Shown: positions 37,101 to 44,590 of the stretch, in pieces
How positions within the stretch are numbered: the stretch's first letter is position 1
Layout: each line of letters opens with the position of its first letter
Assembly (NCBI GenBank): GCA_030447865.1
Contig: JAUJOD010000004.1
Location: forward strand, 62,001-126,000
Length of the DNA: 64,000 nt
From: Nocardioidaceae bacterium
GTDB taxonomy: Bacteria; Actinomycetota; Actinomycetes; Propionibacteriales; Nocardioidaceae
Reading direction: 5' to 3'
Translations under genes and position numbers: made by a program
The notes under the pieces: model-generated
Seen by the model: the letters and a program-made list of their open reading frames with translations, nothing else
What the model was told of the DNA's origin: nothing
Database searches by the model: none

Positions 37101-39532
37101 CCGCAACCAGATACCACGACGCCCTCGGGTTCGCCGCGGAGCAGACCCTCGGCACTGACACCCTCACCGCGCTCGACCAACAGATCGAGGCCATCTGTCC
37201 CGGCGTCACCGCCGAGCCCGCCTACCCGACCCTGCGCGGCAACCTGGCTTTGCACGCGCTCGACGGCACAGACCCCCTTGCCCTCGTAGTGGATGCCGCA
37301 GCTTCACGGGAACTCGGCACCGCCGACGACATGGCCGCGGTCCTTGGCTGGCGCATCGGGAAATCACATGGCCACGGGCCACTCCCCTGGCTCGCTGCCG
37401 TCCCGGCCGCGTTGCAATCAGAGCTGGACTGGGGTCCCTATCTCACAGCCCGCGCGGCCCGCGTCAGTCGCTTGGCCGAACAGGTCCGTGCTGGCGCACA
37501 CGCCTGGACTCCGACTCAAACCCCGGCATGGGCTGCCCCGCTGACCGCGGGAGCTAACGCCGAACTGAGAGGCGACATCGCCGTGTGGCGCGCAGCGTTC
37601 GCCGTATCGGACACCGATACCCGCACCACCGGACCCCGCCAGCGCGCGATCGAAGCGGCGTCGCACCAACGGCAGCTGGACAACCGAGCACGGCACGCGA
37701 CCGGAAGTAGGCGTTCTTCACTCGCGTCGACAGCGTGGCACGAACTCATCCCCGACTGCGTCAACGCTGACCCTAGCTCAGGCGTCCTACGTGAGCGGCT
37801 CGAATCACTCACACGCGCCGGGGTGAGCATCCAAGAGTTGCTCACCAGCGCACTCGCCGAACCTCGTCCACTCCCCGACGAACACACATCGGACGCACTG
37901 TGGTGGCGCGTGGTTCGGCACCTCGGCCCAGCGGCCCTGCGCGCCAGTGGCGACTCCGGCGCCATCCTGCGGCCAGCCTGGACACGCACTCTGGTCGGAT
38001 GCCTTGGCTCGGCCGCCGCGGAGCGCGTGATAGCCGACCCTGGGTGGCCGGCCCTAGTCGCGGCGGTTCACGCCCGGCCGGCGGAATGGACCGTCGAAGA
38101 ACTCCTGTCGGCAGCCACAGCCGAGCGCGGGTCGCCTGTTCCTGTCGAGGAGCTCTGCTCGGCGCTGGTGTGGAGAGTCGCCACGCTCACCGACGTACCC
38201 GACGACCCCGACACTGTTGAGTCCGCGCCGCCCGACCCACTCGACCTCCAGACCGGACCCCCGGACGCTCTCGACCTCCTCGACCAGCCGGAGCCCTTCT
38301 CTGCACCGACGGGTGCGTCGACTGCCCGGATTGTCGAGCTCAACCGGGCCGCCCTTGACTACTACGCCGAAATGTACCCCCGGTCCTGGGCACCCGACTA
38401 TCTCCGCGAACGACTCGGCGCCGACCTCGCCGGCGAACCTCGCTTCACCGTCGGCTACGCCCCGCCAGGGCCGACCAGCCTCATTCGCCACCTCGCCGAG
38501 CGGGGCGCTGACGAGCAGGAGTTCCTTGACGCTGGACTTGCACGCCGCACCGACCGAGGGCACCTCGTCGACGCGTTCCGTGACCGGCTCGTCTTCCCCA
38601 TCTACAACGGACCAGAACTGGTTGGGTTCATCGGGCGCCGCAACCCGACCAAAGACCACTCCGAGTACGCAGGTCCCAAATACCTCAATACCAAGGCGAC
38701 GGCCGCCTTCACCAAAGGGAAGCAACTCTTCGGCCTTAGCGAGGGGGCCGAAGCATTGGCCGCAGGCGCGGCACCAGTCCTGGTTGAAGGACCGCTCGAC
38801 GCCATCGCAGTCACAGTCTCAACCGACGGCCGAGCCGTCGGCATCGCCCCACTGGGCACCGCGTTTACCCATCACCAAGCCGAACAGCTGAGGCGGTACT
38901 TCCGCGAGGATCCGTCGCGCATCGTCATCGCGACCGACCCGGACACGGCCGGTTGGAAGTCGGCTCAACGAGCCTTCTGGCAACTTGCGCGACACGGGGC
39001 TGACCCACGACACCTCACCCTTTCCGAAGGTCTCGACCCGGCGGATCTCCTACGATTCCAAGGGCGCCGGGCTGTCGCTGTGAGCTTTTCTCGAGCCACC
39101 CCGATCGCCCAAGCCCTCATCGATTCGCTGCTAGACGACCACCGCCCCGAGCTGGGCGCACCCGCCGCGCGGCTTCGCGTGGTCCGGCAGACCGGCCGAA
39201 TCATCGGCGCGCTTCCACCGCAGAGCTGGCTCACCCACATCGAGCACATCACCAACGAGCTTGGGCTTCCTCCCGGCATGCTCCACCTCGAGGTGGCCGA
39301 TGCAGGAGCAGCCTGGACCAACGACCCTGCAGCCCAAGCCGCGCGGCGGCTCGCCGAACTCAACAGGACAGCCTCCGCGGACTGGTCGTCGTCGTGGACT
39401 CCGCCCGCTGCAGCGAACGCGCACGAGGGTTCGGTCCCGCCGCCTCCGCCAGTCGCGGCCCCACCAGCCGACCCGAGGCGACCGGGGCAGTCCGTGCCAG
39501 TGTCTACCGTCGACAGCGGACCACGCAGGTAA
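34115..39532 (+). CDS. traA: TraA: MobF relaxase-helicase-primase fusion
   Basis: About 1805 residues from ATG 34115 (GLHKLTAGDGYTYLTRQV, the true TrwC-type N-terminus with catalytic Tyr); an in-frame start at 33968 adds 49 residues without similarity. Domains in order: TrwC relaxase (1-330) with the metal His triad in DPDLHTHVAVSN near 265; RecD/TraI-type helicase (about 570-960) with Walker A APAGTGKTTAM, IDEAGQAGTAE and VTVHSAQGMT; then a C-terminal DnaG-like primase (about 1400-1650) with YAPPGPTSLIRHL, IYNGPELVGFIGRRN, PKYLNTK and the TOPRIM LVEGPLDAIAV...ATDPDTAGW. The protein would nick the transferred strand, unwind it and prime the complementary strand in the recipient. A Pro-rich tail closes it. 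Confidence 0.92.
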   Translation: MGLHKLTAGDGYTYLTRQVAAHDSTENGSVSLGDYYAEKGESPGQWLGAGLDGLGIAAGAPVTEPQMKSLFGFGRHPNADRLAGAVASAGGSNGAALAVGALGRPFNVYVGSSRFQVQVAREFTSHNTYRGLPWNAAIAVEERAAIRTAVATRMFTQQHGRPPEDARELSGFIARASRQTTTAVAGYDLTFSPVKSVSTLWALAPVEVSEQIRRAHDAAVKDTIGWLEREVAFTRVGRAGARQVAVRGLVAAAFTHRDSRAGDPDLHTHVAVSNKVQTLNADGAGRWLALDGRVLYRAKVAASERYNTRLEAELVARLGVRFADREATSGKRPVREIEGVNPLLSRWWSRRRREIDVRRADLAADFQARHGRPPTAVEALGLAQQATLETREGRHAPRSEAAQRAGWRREASEILGGGYEVTEMVRDALRRRPAILRLTDSWVTDCATRVIAVMEESRATWRVWHVRAEAERQARAAGIGLKDLDNAVDRVVRHALNELSVRLGKPDPVSEPAALRRTTGESVYDVHGATSYTSARVLAAEQRLLDVARATDGRKVSDARVGIAIAEEAANRIELNEAQAAMVRDLATSGRRLQLALAPAGTGKTTAMRVLDRAWTEAGGCVLGLAPSAGAAQELGRAVDGHTDTLAKLTWTLGNASCDEWPVWVSGVGSRTLVIIDEAGQAGTAELATAVDFITGRGGTVRLVGDDQQLASVGAGGVLRDIQQTGGAATLSEVRRFHDHAEAAATLAVRAGDASALGFYADNGRIHVGDIGSVADQAYAAWAADRRVGLDSILLAPTRELVTQLNARARRDRLDSRLDVAQVGLADGTQASAGDTIVTRRNERRLTVSASDWVKNGDRWAVEAVNPDGSLSVRHLRHRRSVILPAAYVAEQVQLGYAVTVHSAQGMTTDTAHVVVSGEEARQLLYVAVSRGRIANHIYLANTHDGDPHSLIRAETLLPPTAIDVLTHILDRDGSHHSATTTRRELDSSAVQLHQAATRYHDALGFAAEQTLGTDTLTALDQQIEAICPGVTAEPAYPTLRGNLALHALDGTDPLALVVDAAASRELGTADDMAAVLGWRIGKSHGHGPLPWLAAVPAALQSELDWGPYLTARAARVSRLAEQVRAGAHAWTPTQTPAWAAPLTAGANAELRGDIAVWRAAFAVSDTDTRTTGPRQRAIEAASHQRQLDNRARHATGSRRSSLASTAWHELIPDCVNADPSSGVLRERLESLTRAGVSIQELLTSALAEPRPLPDEHTSDALWWRVVRHLGPAALRASGDSGAILRPAWTRTLVGCLGSAAAERVIADPGWPALVAAVHARPAEWTVEELLSAATAERGSPVPVEELCSALVWRVATLTDVPDDPDTVESAPPDPLDLQTGPPDALDLLDQPEPFSAPTGASTARIVELNRAALDYYAEMYPRSWAPDYLRERLGADLAGEPRFTVGYAPPGPTSLIRHLAERGADEQEFLDAGLARRTDRGHLVDAFRDRLVFPIYNGPELVGFIGRRNPTKDHSEYAGPKYLNTKATAAFTKGKQLFGLSEGAEALAAGAAPVLVEGPLDAIAVTVSTDGRAVGIAPLGTAFTHHQAEQLRRYFREDPSRIVIATDPDTAGWKSAQRAFWQLARHGADPRHLTLSEGLDPADLLRFQGRRAVAVSFSRATPIAQALIDSLLDDHRPELGAPAARLRVVRQTGRIIGALPPQSWLTHIEHITNELGLPPGMLHLEVADAGAAWTNDPAAQAARRLAELNRTASADWSSSWTPPAAANAHEGSVPPPPPVAAPPADPRRPGQSVPVSTVDSGPRR

Positions 39533-39549
39533 CCGTCGCCAACAGCGGA

Positions 39550-40086
39550 TCAGGGATCGTCGTATTGGCGCCGGATGCGACGTGCGGAGGAATCCTCCGC
39601 TCCCCGATACAGCGCGTTGCGCGCGTCGCCGGGACTGGGCTGGTGCCTGCCCGGTGGGCAGCCCGTCACACCGATCCGTTGAACAATCCGGTCCAGGAAC
39701 ATTGGCAGCGTGTAGCGGTGCCATTCCTCGAGCACAGCCGCGGTTACGGCGTACTCGGCTTCCCATCGCAGGCTGGCTACGGTCGCAAGCTCGTGAACGA
39801 TGTGGGGATGCTGCATCCAGCAGATCGGGATGAGGCGCTCGACCCTCCAGGTGTGTTCCTCGTTGATCCAGGCGACCACATGATCGAGCCAGGTATAGAC
39901 GAGTTGCCTCAGTTCCGGTGGGCAGGTGGGTGGATCCCACGGCCGCGGCAACATGGCCAGACGCCGCAGCCCGTTCTCCGATTCTGGCGGCGACACCGCG
40001 GCGAGTCTCAGTTCGTCGAGTGTGGCGTGGATCACAGGCGAAGGCGCCGGGAAGGGGTTGGCCATGGGACGCAGTTCATCGGTCAC
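39550..40086 (-). CDS. DUF4913-like protein
   Basis: A 178-residue protein whose GTG 40086 overlaps the coupling-protein stop (GTGA), preferred over a longer reading that lies inside that gene. The segment LRQLVYTWLDHVVAWINEEHTWRVE...CWMQHPHIVHELATVASLRWEAE fits DUF4913, a short actinobacterial family found beside T4SS coupling genes. It is the last gene of the leftward coupling-protein operon and convergent with traA, 17 bases away. Its molecular role is unknown. Confidence 0.68.
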   Translation of the reverse strand: MTDELRPMANPFPAPSPVIHATLDELRLAAVSPPESENGLRRLAMLPRPWDPPTCPPELRQLVYTWLDHVVAWINEEHTWRVERLIPICWMQHPHIVHELATVASLRWEAEYAVTAAVLEEWHRYTLPMFLDRIVQRIGVTGCPPGRHQPSPGDARNALYRGAEDSSARRIRRQYDDP

Positions 40087-41468
40087 CGGCCGGTCCCCGT
40101 GCCGGTCGCGCTTTTGCCGAGGCGCCGACGTGCTTCTTCCTGGGCTCGCAGGAGCTCTCGCCCTTTGCGCCCATCGATGCACCGGCTCAGCTTGGCGATG
40201 AGGGGTGGCGCGTTCTCCGCGACCACCAGCGCATGCCGATCGGGCAGCTGCCGGATCTCTTCAGGGCGCAGGATCGGTACGTCCTCACCATGCACGCTGC
40301 TCCCCCATCCCCCGCGGCCGCGGTTGTAGGTCCGCCGGGTAACCCGAGTGGTTCCGACCAGCTCGGACAGTTCGCGATAGAAGGCCCCGTCCTTGCCGCC
40401 TCCGTACACGACGATGTTGTTGGTCAGTCCGAACAACGTCCGGGCTTCGTCCTCGCCGTAGGTGATGACCAACTGCCGCCAGCTCTGCGCGGCGTACAGG
40501 AACGAGAGCCCAAGGGCCCGCTCATTCGCCATCCGCGTGCGCAACGTCGGTAGCGGTGTCGTGGATGGGAGCTCGTCCAGACAGGCCAAAAAGGATGGAC
40601 ACAGCCGCCCGTACGGCGAAGCCATGGCCATCCGCAATGCCACGTCGAGCACATGCTCGGCAATGGCGGTCATGAGAGGGGACGCGGAGGCATACGGGTC
40701 CTCCCGACCGAGCAGGTAGATGGTTCCGTCGCGCTGGATCAGATCCACCAGGTTCGTGGCCAGCCGGCCCCGCCCTGGTGTGCAGCGGCGCCGGATCCGT
40801 TCTTGGAAGAACAGCGACATCGCCTGCTGAACGGTGGTGATCGTGTTACCGGCCGTCCGATCGTCGCCATGCAAAGCACCACGAAGGAGGCCATCCCAGA
40901 ATGGCGCCGCCTGCGGATGCGTGCGCAGGATCTCCTCTGGCTGGCCGGCGTTGTGCGGATCCGCTATCCATCCCAGCACGTCTTCGAGCGAGTGCTCTGT
41001 GAGTGCTGCGGCATGAAAATAGGCTTGCAGCACTTTGGCGCCTTCGGCGGCGTAGAACCTGGCAGCCTCGTCGCCGGCTCCCCGGGTGACCGCGCCCTTA
41101 ATGGTTCCCGCCGTGAACGCCTTCGCGCGCCGCTCGGCGAGCATCGAGTCCCCGCAACCAGCCACGGGATCCCACACCAGCTCCGGTGCGCCCGGCACCA
41201 GGTCGAACGGATCGAGCACGGCGACCGGCCGCCTATCCGAAGCCCTGCCGTCCAGCGTGAGCAACAGATCTTCGGGCTTCGTCAGGGTCACCAGTGCGGC
41301 GCCAGGAGTTGAGAGCAGGGCGGGCGTCAGCAGATCCAGCGTCTTGCCTGAGCCCTGGGGACCGTACACACCGGTCGTACGGTCGTACGGCACCCACAAT
41401 TCGACGCCGCGCGGAACGCTCGACCGGCCCAGCCGCCATCCAACATCGCCCGGTTTGTAGTCGTTCAT
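40083..41468 (-). CDS. traG: TraG/VirD4-type coupling ATPase (cytoplasmic part)
   Basis: This 461-residue P-loop ATPase has Walker A GPQGSGKT (36-43), the TraG/VirD4 sequence PGAALVTLTKPEDLL, Walker B FLACLDELPSTTPL and the sensor region RALGLSFLYAAQSWRQL. It hands the relaxase-DNA complex to the secretion channel. Unusually it lacks the N-terminal membrane helices, which are encoded by the overlapping upstream gene (ATGA at 41465-41468). Confidence 0.9.
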   Translation of the reverse strand: MNDYKPGDVGWRLGRSSVPRGVELWVPYDRTTGVYGPQGSGKTLDLLTPALLSTPGAALVTLTKPEDLLLTLDGRASDRRPVAVLDPFDLVPGAPELVWDPVAGCGDSMLAERRAKAFTAGTIKGAVTRGAGDEAARFYAAEGAKVLQAYFHAAALTEHSLEDVLGWIADPHNAGQPEEILRTHPQAAPFWDGLLRGALHGDDRTAGNTITTVQQAMSLFFQERIRRRCTPGRGRLATNLVDLIQRDGTIYLLGREDPYASASPLMTAIAEHVLDVALRMAMASPYGRLCPSFLACLDELPSTTPLPTLRTRMANERALGLSFLYAAQSWRQLVITYGEDEARTLFGLTNNIVVYGGGKDGAFYRELSELVGTTRVTRRTYNRGRGGWGSSVHGEDVPILRPEEIRQLPDRHALVVAENAPPLIAKLSRCIDGRKGRELLRAQEEARRRLGKSATGTGTGR

Positions 41469-41944
41469 CCGTCCAGCCCTGCCCGGAAACCGTGCCGCCG
41501 TCCGCCACAGAGATCCGGACGGATGGTGGTTCGACGTCGGCGGAGGTTGCTCGCACCAAGGACGCGCTCAACGTCGCACTTACTTGCTATCCCGGACTGG
41601 GACCCCGGACCGATCGTGCGCCACCAGATCCCAAAGCCCCAGACGGCAAAAGCGCCGAGGGGCAACTGAAGCAACGCGACCGCCAGGTATACGAGGACCG
41701 TGGGGGGGACGGCACCTACTCGGGTGTCCGGAAGCCCCTCGCCCGGTGCGCCGCTCAACAGTGCCACCACGCTCTCCACGAGGCGACCGGTCGGCCATGC
41801 GAATGGCTGTCCGACTGCGACGAACGCGACTCCTTGACCGAGAGGGAAAGCCAGGATCGCTAGAAGCAGCCATGTCCCGGCTGCTGCGACAGGGACCTCC
41901 CACGTCAAAGGAAGCGCGTCGGTCCGCGATCGTTGAACGCGCAT
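41465..41944 (-). CDS. membrane partner of the coupling protein
   Basis: A 159-residue protein with two hydrophobic segments (VAAAGTWLLLAILAFPLGQGVAFVAVG and VLVYLAVALLQLPLGAFAVWGFGIWW), followed by a basic cytoplasmic tail (NLRRRRTTIRP). The spacing of the two helices equals the N-terminal anchor of a one-piece VirD4. Its stop overlaps the ATPase start, so together they reconstitute a coupling protein from two chains. Confidence 0.7.
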   Translation of the reverse strand: MRVQRSRTDALPLTWEVPVAAAGTWLLLAILAFPLGQGVAFVAVGQPFAWPTGRLVESVVALLSGAPGEGLPDTRVGAVPPTVLVYLAVALLQLPLGAFAVWGFGIWWRTIGPGSQSGIASKCDVERVLGASNLRRRRTTIRPDLCGGRRHGFRAGLDG

Positions 41945-41963
41945 CAGGCCGTCGGAGCCCCAG

Positions 41964-42236
41964 TTAGGTCGAGCCTTCCAGAACCCATATCACCCCAGGC
42001 GTGTCGACTCCCGGTACGTGGACACCTTGAGTGATGGCCTGCTCAGACCCGAAACCGAACAGGACCCCTTCAGGATGACCCTGCCGCCTTCGGACGACGA
42101 GTGCGTTGCAGAACACAGCAGCCCTGGCGCGCATCAGCGCGCAGAGGCGGCGGTAGGACGCGGCCACCCAACGCTCCTGGAGCCGTCCCAGTCTCGTCTC
42201 CTTCATCAGCGGCATCGGCGTCGAGCGGCCCAGCAC
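41964..42236 (-). CDS. small hypothetical protein heading the coupling-protein operon
   Basis: The 90-residue frame (MLGRSTPMPLMKETRLGRLQERW) has actinomycete-like GC third positions in its first half and ends 19 bases before the membrane partner gene. A hydrophobic beta-rich C-terminus (GVLFGFGSEQAITQGVHVPG) is seen. No family recognised; a start further inside (MKETRLG) is possible. Confidence 0.45.
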   Translation of the reverse strand: MLGRSTPMPLMKETRLGRLQERWVAASYRRLCALMRARAAVFCNALVVRRRQGHPEGVLFGFGSEQAITQGVHVPGVDTPGVIWVLEGST

Positions 42237-42329
42237 CTCGTGAAGCTGGCTTGGCGGACTTGAGTGCCCCGCCCCTTCGGCTAGAGATGTCTACTACGAC
42301 GCGGTCGATGGGCCGGGCATGATGTTGCC

Positions 42330-43421
42330 GTGGCTGCGCCAGACCTTGACTCGCACATAACCACTCGCCTGCGCGCCTTGATGGATGGGGACAGTCTCGC
42401 GGTGCTGCTGGGAGCGGGTGCTTCAATGACGGCCGGCTTGCCTGACTGGGAAGCGTTAGCCGTAAGGATACTAAATCGAAGCGGGGTCATCTCGGATCCG
42501 GTAGTCGCGCGCACGTTTCTTAGCGGGCAAGACGTCATGTTGGCAGTCGAGGCAGCGCGTGGTGCGGTCAAGGCGACTGACTGGAACGACCTGCTGCGTC
42601 TGGCCCTCTATTCGGGCAGCACGCCATTCCCTTCCGCACTCCACCTTGCCGTGGCAGGTCTTGTGGCTCAACGCACCGATGAGACCAGGCTCTTCACCCT
42701 AAATTTCGATGTTCTGCTTGAGCAAGCCATGGATGGTGCGTTCGATGAGGTAGGTAGGAGAGAACGCGCATTCGTCCGCGCTACCGATTCTCCTCGAGGG
42801 AGCGCGGACACTGTTGAGGTTCATCACCTTCATGGAGTCATCCCGCCGGACACGAGTGGATCTCCCGGTCCGGTTGTGTTGGGGCTGTCGGACTTTGTAG
42901 GCATGCCAGCGCGAACCTGGCAGTTCGGTGAGCTGCAACAGGCTCTGCAACGGGGCCCGCTCGTCTTGGCTGGGACCTCTTACCGGGACCCAGATGTGCG
43001 CGACTGGGTCTACGAGCTAACGCGGGCGGGGGCTCCCTTCCCGGTAGTCGCCTTGTTGGCCCGGGCTGGGATGGGCCTGTCGCGCGGCCAGTTCACGGCG
43101 GTGAACGACGCGTTGGAGAAGCAGTGGGCGGCTGTTGGCGTGGCGCCGATTCTCCTGCACGATCATGCCGACGCCGCGCAGGTGATTCGAGAACTCCCTC
43201 GGGTTTCGGATGCGGACTATCGACCCCCAAGGGATCGAGCGGCGGGTCTCTGGACGGCGCTTTGCCGAGATTTTGAGGGCGCGCAGTCGCAACACTCGCA
43301 TGCTTTGATGGACGACCTGCGTGAGCTGCAGACGACCTTGGGTGCGGACACCAATGTCACCCTCTGGGTGGCCGACGGCGCCGGCTCCTTAGTTCGCTAC
43401 TCGGCTCCGGACAGAACCTAG
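42330..43421 (+). CDS. SIR2-domain protein (N-terminal part of a SIR2-GAF gene)
   Basis: The 363-residue product has the SIR2 NAD-binding signatures LLGAGASMTAGLPDW (26-40), FTLNFDVLLEQA (Asn125-Phe-Asp) and the catalytic-region HHLHGVI (near 165), plus LAGTSYRDPDVRDW. Bacterial SIR2_2 proteins usually serve as NAD-degrading abortive-infection effectors. The last about 55 residues (ALMDDLRELQTTLG, NVTLWVADGAGSLVRYSA) are the beginning of a GAF domain that breaks at the TAG at 43419-43421; the same frame continues to 43706. The start is GTG 42330. Divergent from the coupling operon and on its own transcript, it looks like defence cargo. Confidence 0.8.
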   Translation: MAAPDLDSHITTRLRALMDGDSLAVLLGAGASMTAGLPDWEALAVRILNRSGVISDPVVARTFLSGQDVMLAVEAARGAVKATDWNDLLRLALYSGSTPFPSALHLAVAGLVAQRTDETRLFTLNFDVLLEQAMDGAFDEVGRRERAFVRATDSPRGSADTVEVHHLHGVIPPDTSGSPGPVVLGLSDFVGMPARTWQFGELQQALQRGPLVLAGTSYRDPDVRDWVYELTRAGAPFPVVALLARAGMGLSRGQFTAVNDALEKQWAAVGVAPILLHDHADAAQVIRELPRVSDADYRPPRDRAAGLWTALCRDFEGAQSQHSHALMDDLRELQTTLGADTNVTLWVADGAGSLVRYSAPDRT

Positions 43422-43706
43422 CGCGACGCGCCGATGCTCAAGCGCGTTCCACTCGGGTTCGACAGCCCGTGGGTAGCTGGACAGTGCATGGCAGTCGACG
43501 ACGTAGTCGCCAGTGAGCCGCAGGAGGATCCGGACGCAACCAGAAGGTGGAGATCCGTCGTGGCTTCACCGATCACCGTGGAGTTGCCGGGGGGGCCGCC
43601 GTTCGTAACGGCAGTGCTGTCGTCGGCAACAGCCAGCCGGTTGGAAGATCACGATCTCGACGCCTGGTACGAGGTACTCGGCGAACGTGCTAACGCGTGG
43701 TCCTAG
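43422..43706 (+). pseudogene. GAF-domain remainder of the SIR2 gene, after an in-frame TAG
   Basis: In the same frame as the SIR2 gene, immediately after its TAG, the sequence reads RDAPMLKRVPLGFDSPWVAGQC, then WRSVVASPITVELPGGPPFVTAVLSSA and a closing helix. These are the second half of a GAF sensor fold (the typical ...G.V..a...P..i.D... then ..S.laVPi... layout). No ribosome site precedes the internal ATG 43434, so a separate protein is unlikely; nonsense inactivation, readthrough or a sequence error are the options. Confidence 0.6.
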
Positions 43707-43761
43707 AGACTCAAGGACGTCGGGGCGAAGGTGTAACTTTGGATGCGAGTAGAGGAGCGCC

Positions 43762-43920
43762 ATGAAGTCGACCGCCAAGACGTCCGTCCAGAGGATGGGC
43801 AACGGCACCTATCGGGTTGGCTCATCTCGAGGACGCAGCGCCATCAGTGGCCGGTTCGTGAAGCAGGCAACAGCGAGCAAGTCACCACGGACAACGGTCA
43901 AGGAATCGAAGAAGAAATGA
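43762..43920 (+). CDS. tiny basic protein with an SGRFV...SPRTTVKE motif (52 aa)
   Basis: ATG 43762 lies four bases after AGAGGAG. The product is rich in Lys, Arg and Ser and contains YRVGSSRGRSAISGRFV, then KSPRTTVKESKKK. The same pattern (SGR-F/Y-V, then SP-R/S-TTV-x-E) occurs twice in the convergent protein at 44113-44331, so these are paralogues. No named function known to me; charge and size suggest nucleic-acid binding. Confidence 0.65.
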   Translation: MKSTAKTSVQRMGNGTYRVGSSRGRSAISGRFVKQATASKSPRTTVKESKKK

Positions 43921-44065
43921 TCGCGATGGGTTCTCGGTGACCATCTCTAGGCTCCTTGTGCCTGAGGACGGCGACGACTCTGAGTCAGGTCAGCGCCGAG
44001 TAGTTGTATGCAGATCGGTGTAACGCACGGCCAGCCTTGTGCTGTTTTGGCACGTCGATGAATGG

Positions 44066-44099
44066 CTGCGGGCGCCGCTTGCGAAGTCGACGCCCGCAG
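44066..44099. terminator. stem-loop between convergent small genes
   Basis: CTGCGGGCG (44066-44074) pairs with CGCCCGCAG (44091-44099), loop 16 bases. It lies 14 bases beyond the stop of the leftward 72-aa gene and downstream of the rightward 52-aa gene, fitting a bidirectional terminator. Confidence 0.55.
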
Positions 44100-44112
44100 T
44101 GTTGGTGCTAGG

Positions 44113-44331
44113 TCAGCCGTTTTCGGTGACGGTGGTCGAAGGGTGCCGCTGAGCGGTCCCCTTCGTCACGTACCTGCCGCTGATCGCGGACCGGTACGCC
44201 TTACCCGAGCCCTTGTTGGAGCCCGACTCGACGACAGACGTGCGGGGACTCTGCTTGGCTGCCGCCTTTGAGATGTAGCGGCCGCTCTTCGCGGACCGAT
44301 ACGCCCTACCGGAACCTCGACCTCTTGCCAT
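44113..44331 (-). CDS. basic protein with two tandem SGRYV...TTVxE repeats (72 aa)
   Basis: MARGRGSGRAYRSAKSGRYISK opens the first repeat, closing with SPRTSVVES; a second copy reads KAYRSAISGRYVTKGTAQRHPSTTVTE. ATG 44331 follows GAGGAG by about seven bases. The paralogue at 43762 has one copy. Such Arg/Lys/Ser-rich mini-proteins recur in actinobacterial mobile DNA; I cannot name a function. Confidence 0.7.
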   Translation of the reverse strand: MARGRGSGRAYRSAKSGRYISKAAAKQSPRTSVVESGSNKGSGKAYRSAISGRYVTKGTAQRHPSTTVTENG

Positions 44332-44590
44332 TTGGAACTCCTCGGTCCTCGTGCAGCACCTCGTCGAGTAGTCTTCCCGCTGTTGACACGTGACGGCTCT
44401 TCGATTCGCTGCTGCGGCTTGAGGAGCCTCACCTGTTGTGGGGCTCCCGCTGGCAGGTCTGATGGGACCTGGCAGTTGCTTGGGTAGGTGTCGAAGGCTG
44501 ACACCTCAGCATCCGGATCTCGCGCTCCTCCTCGTCGGGGCGGTCGTCCTGGGCTTCGTTTCCTTCGGTATCGGACCAATCGGGCGGGCA

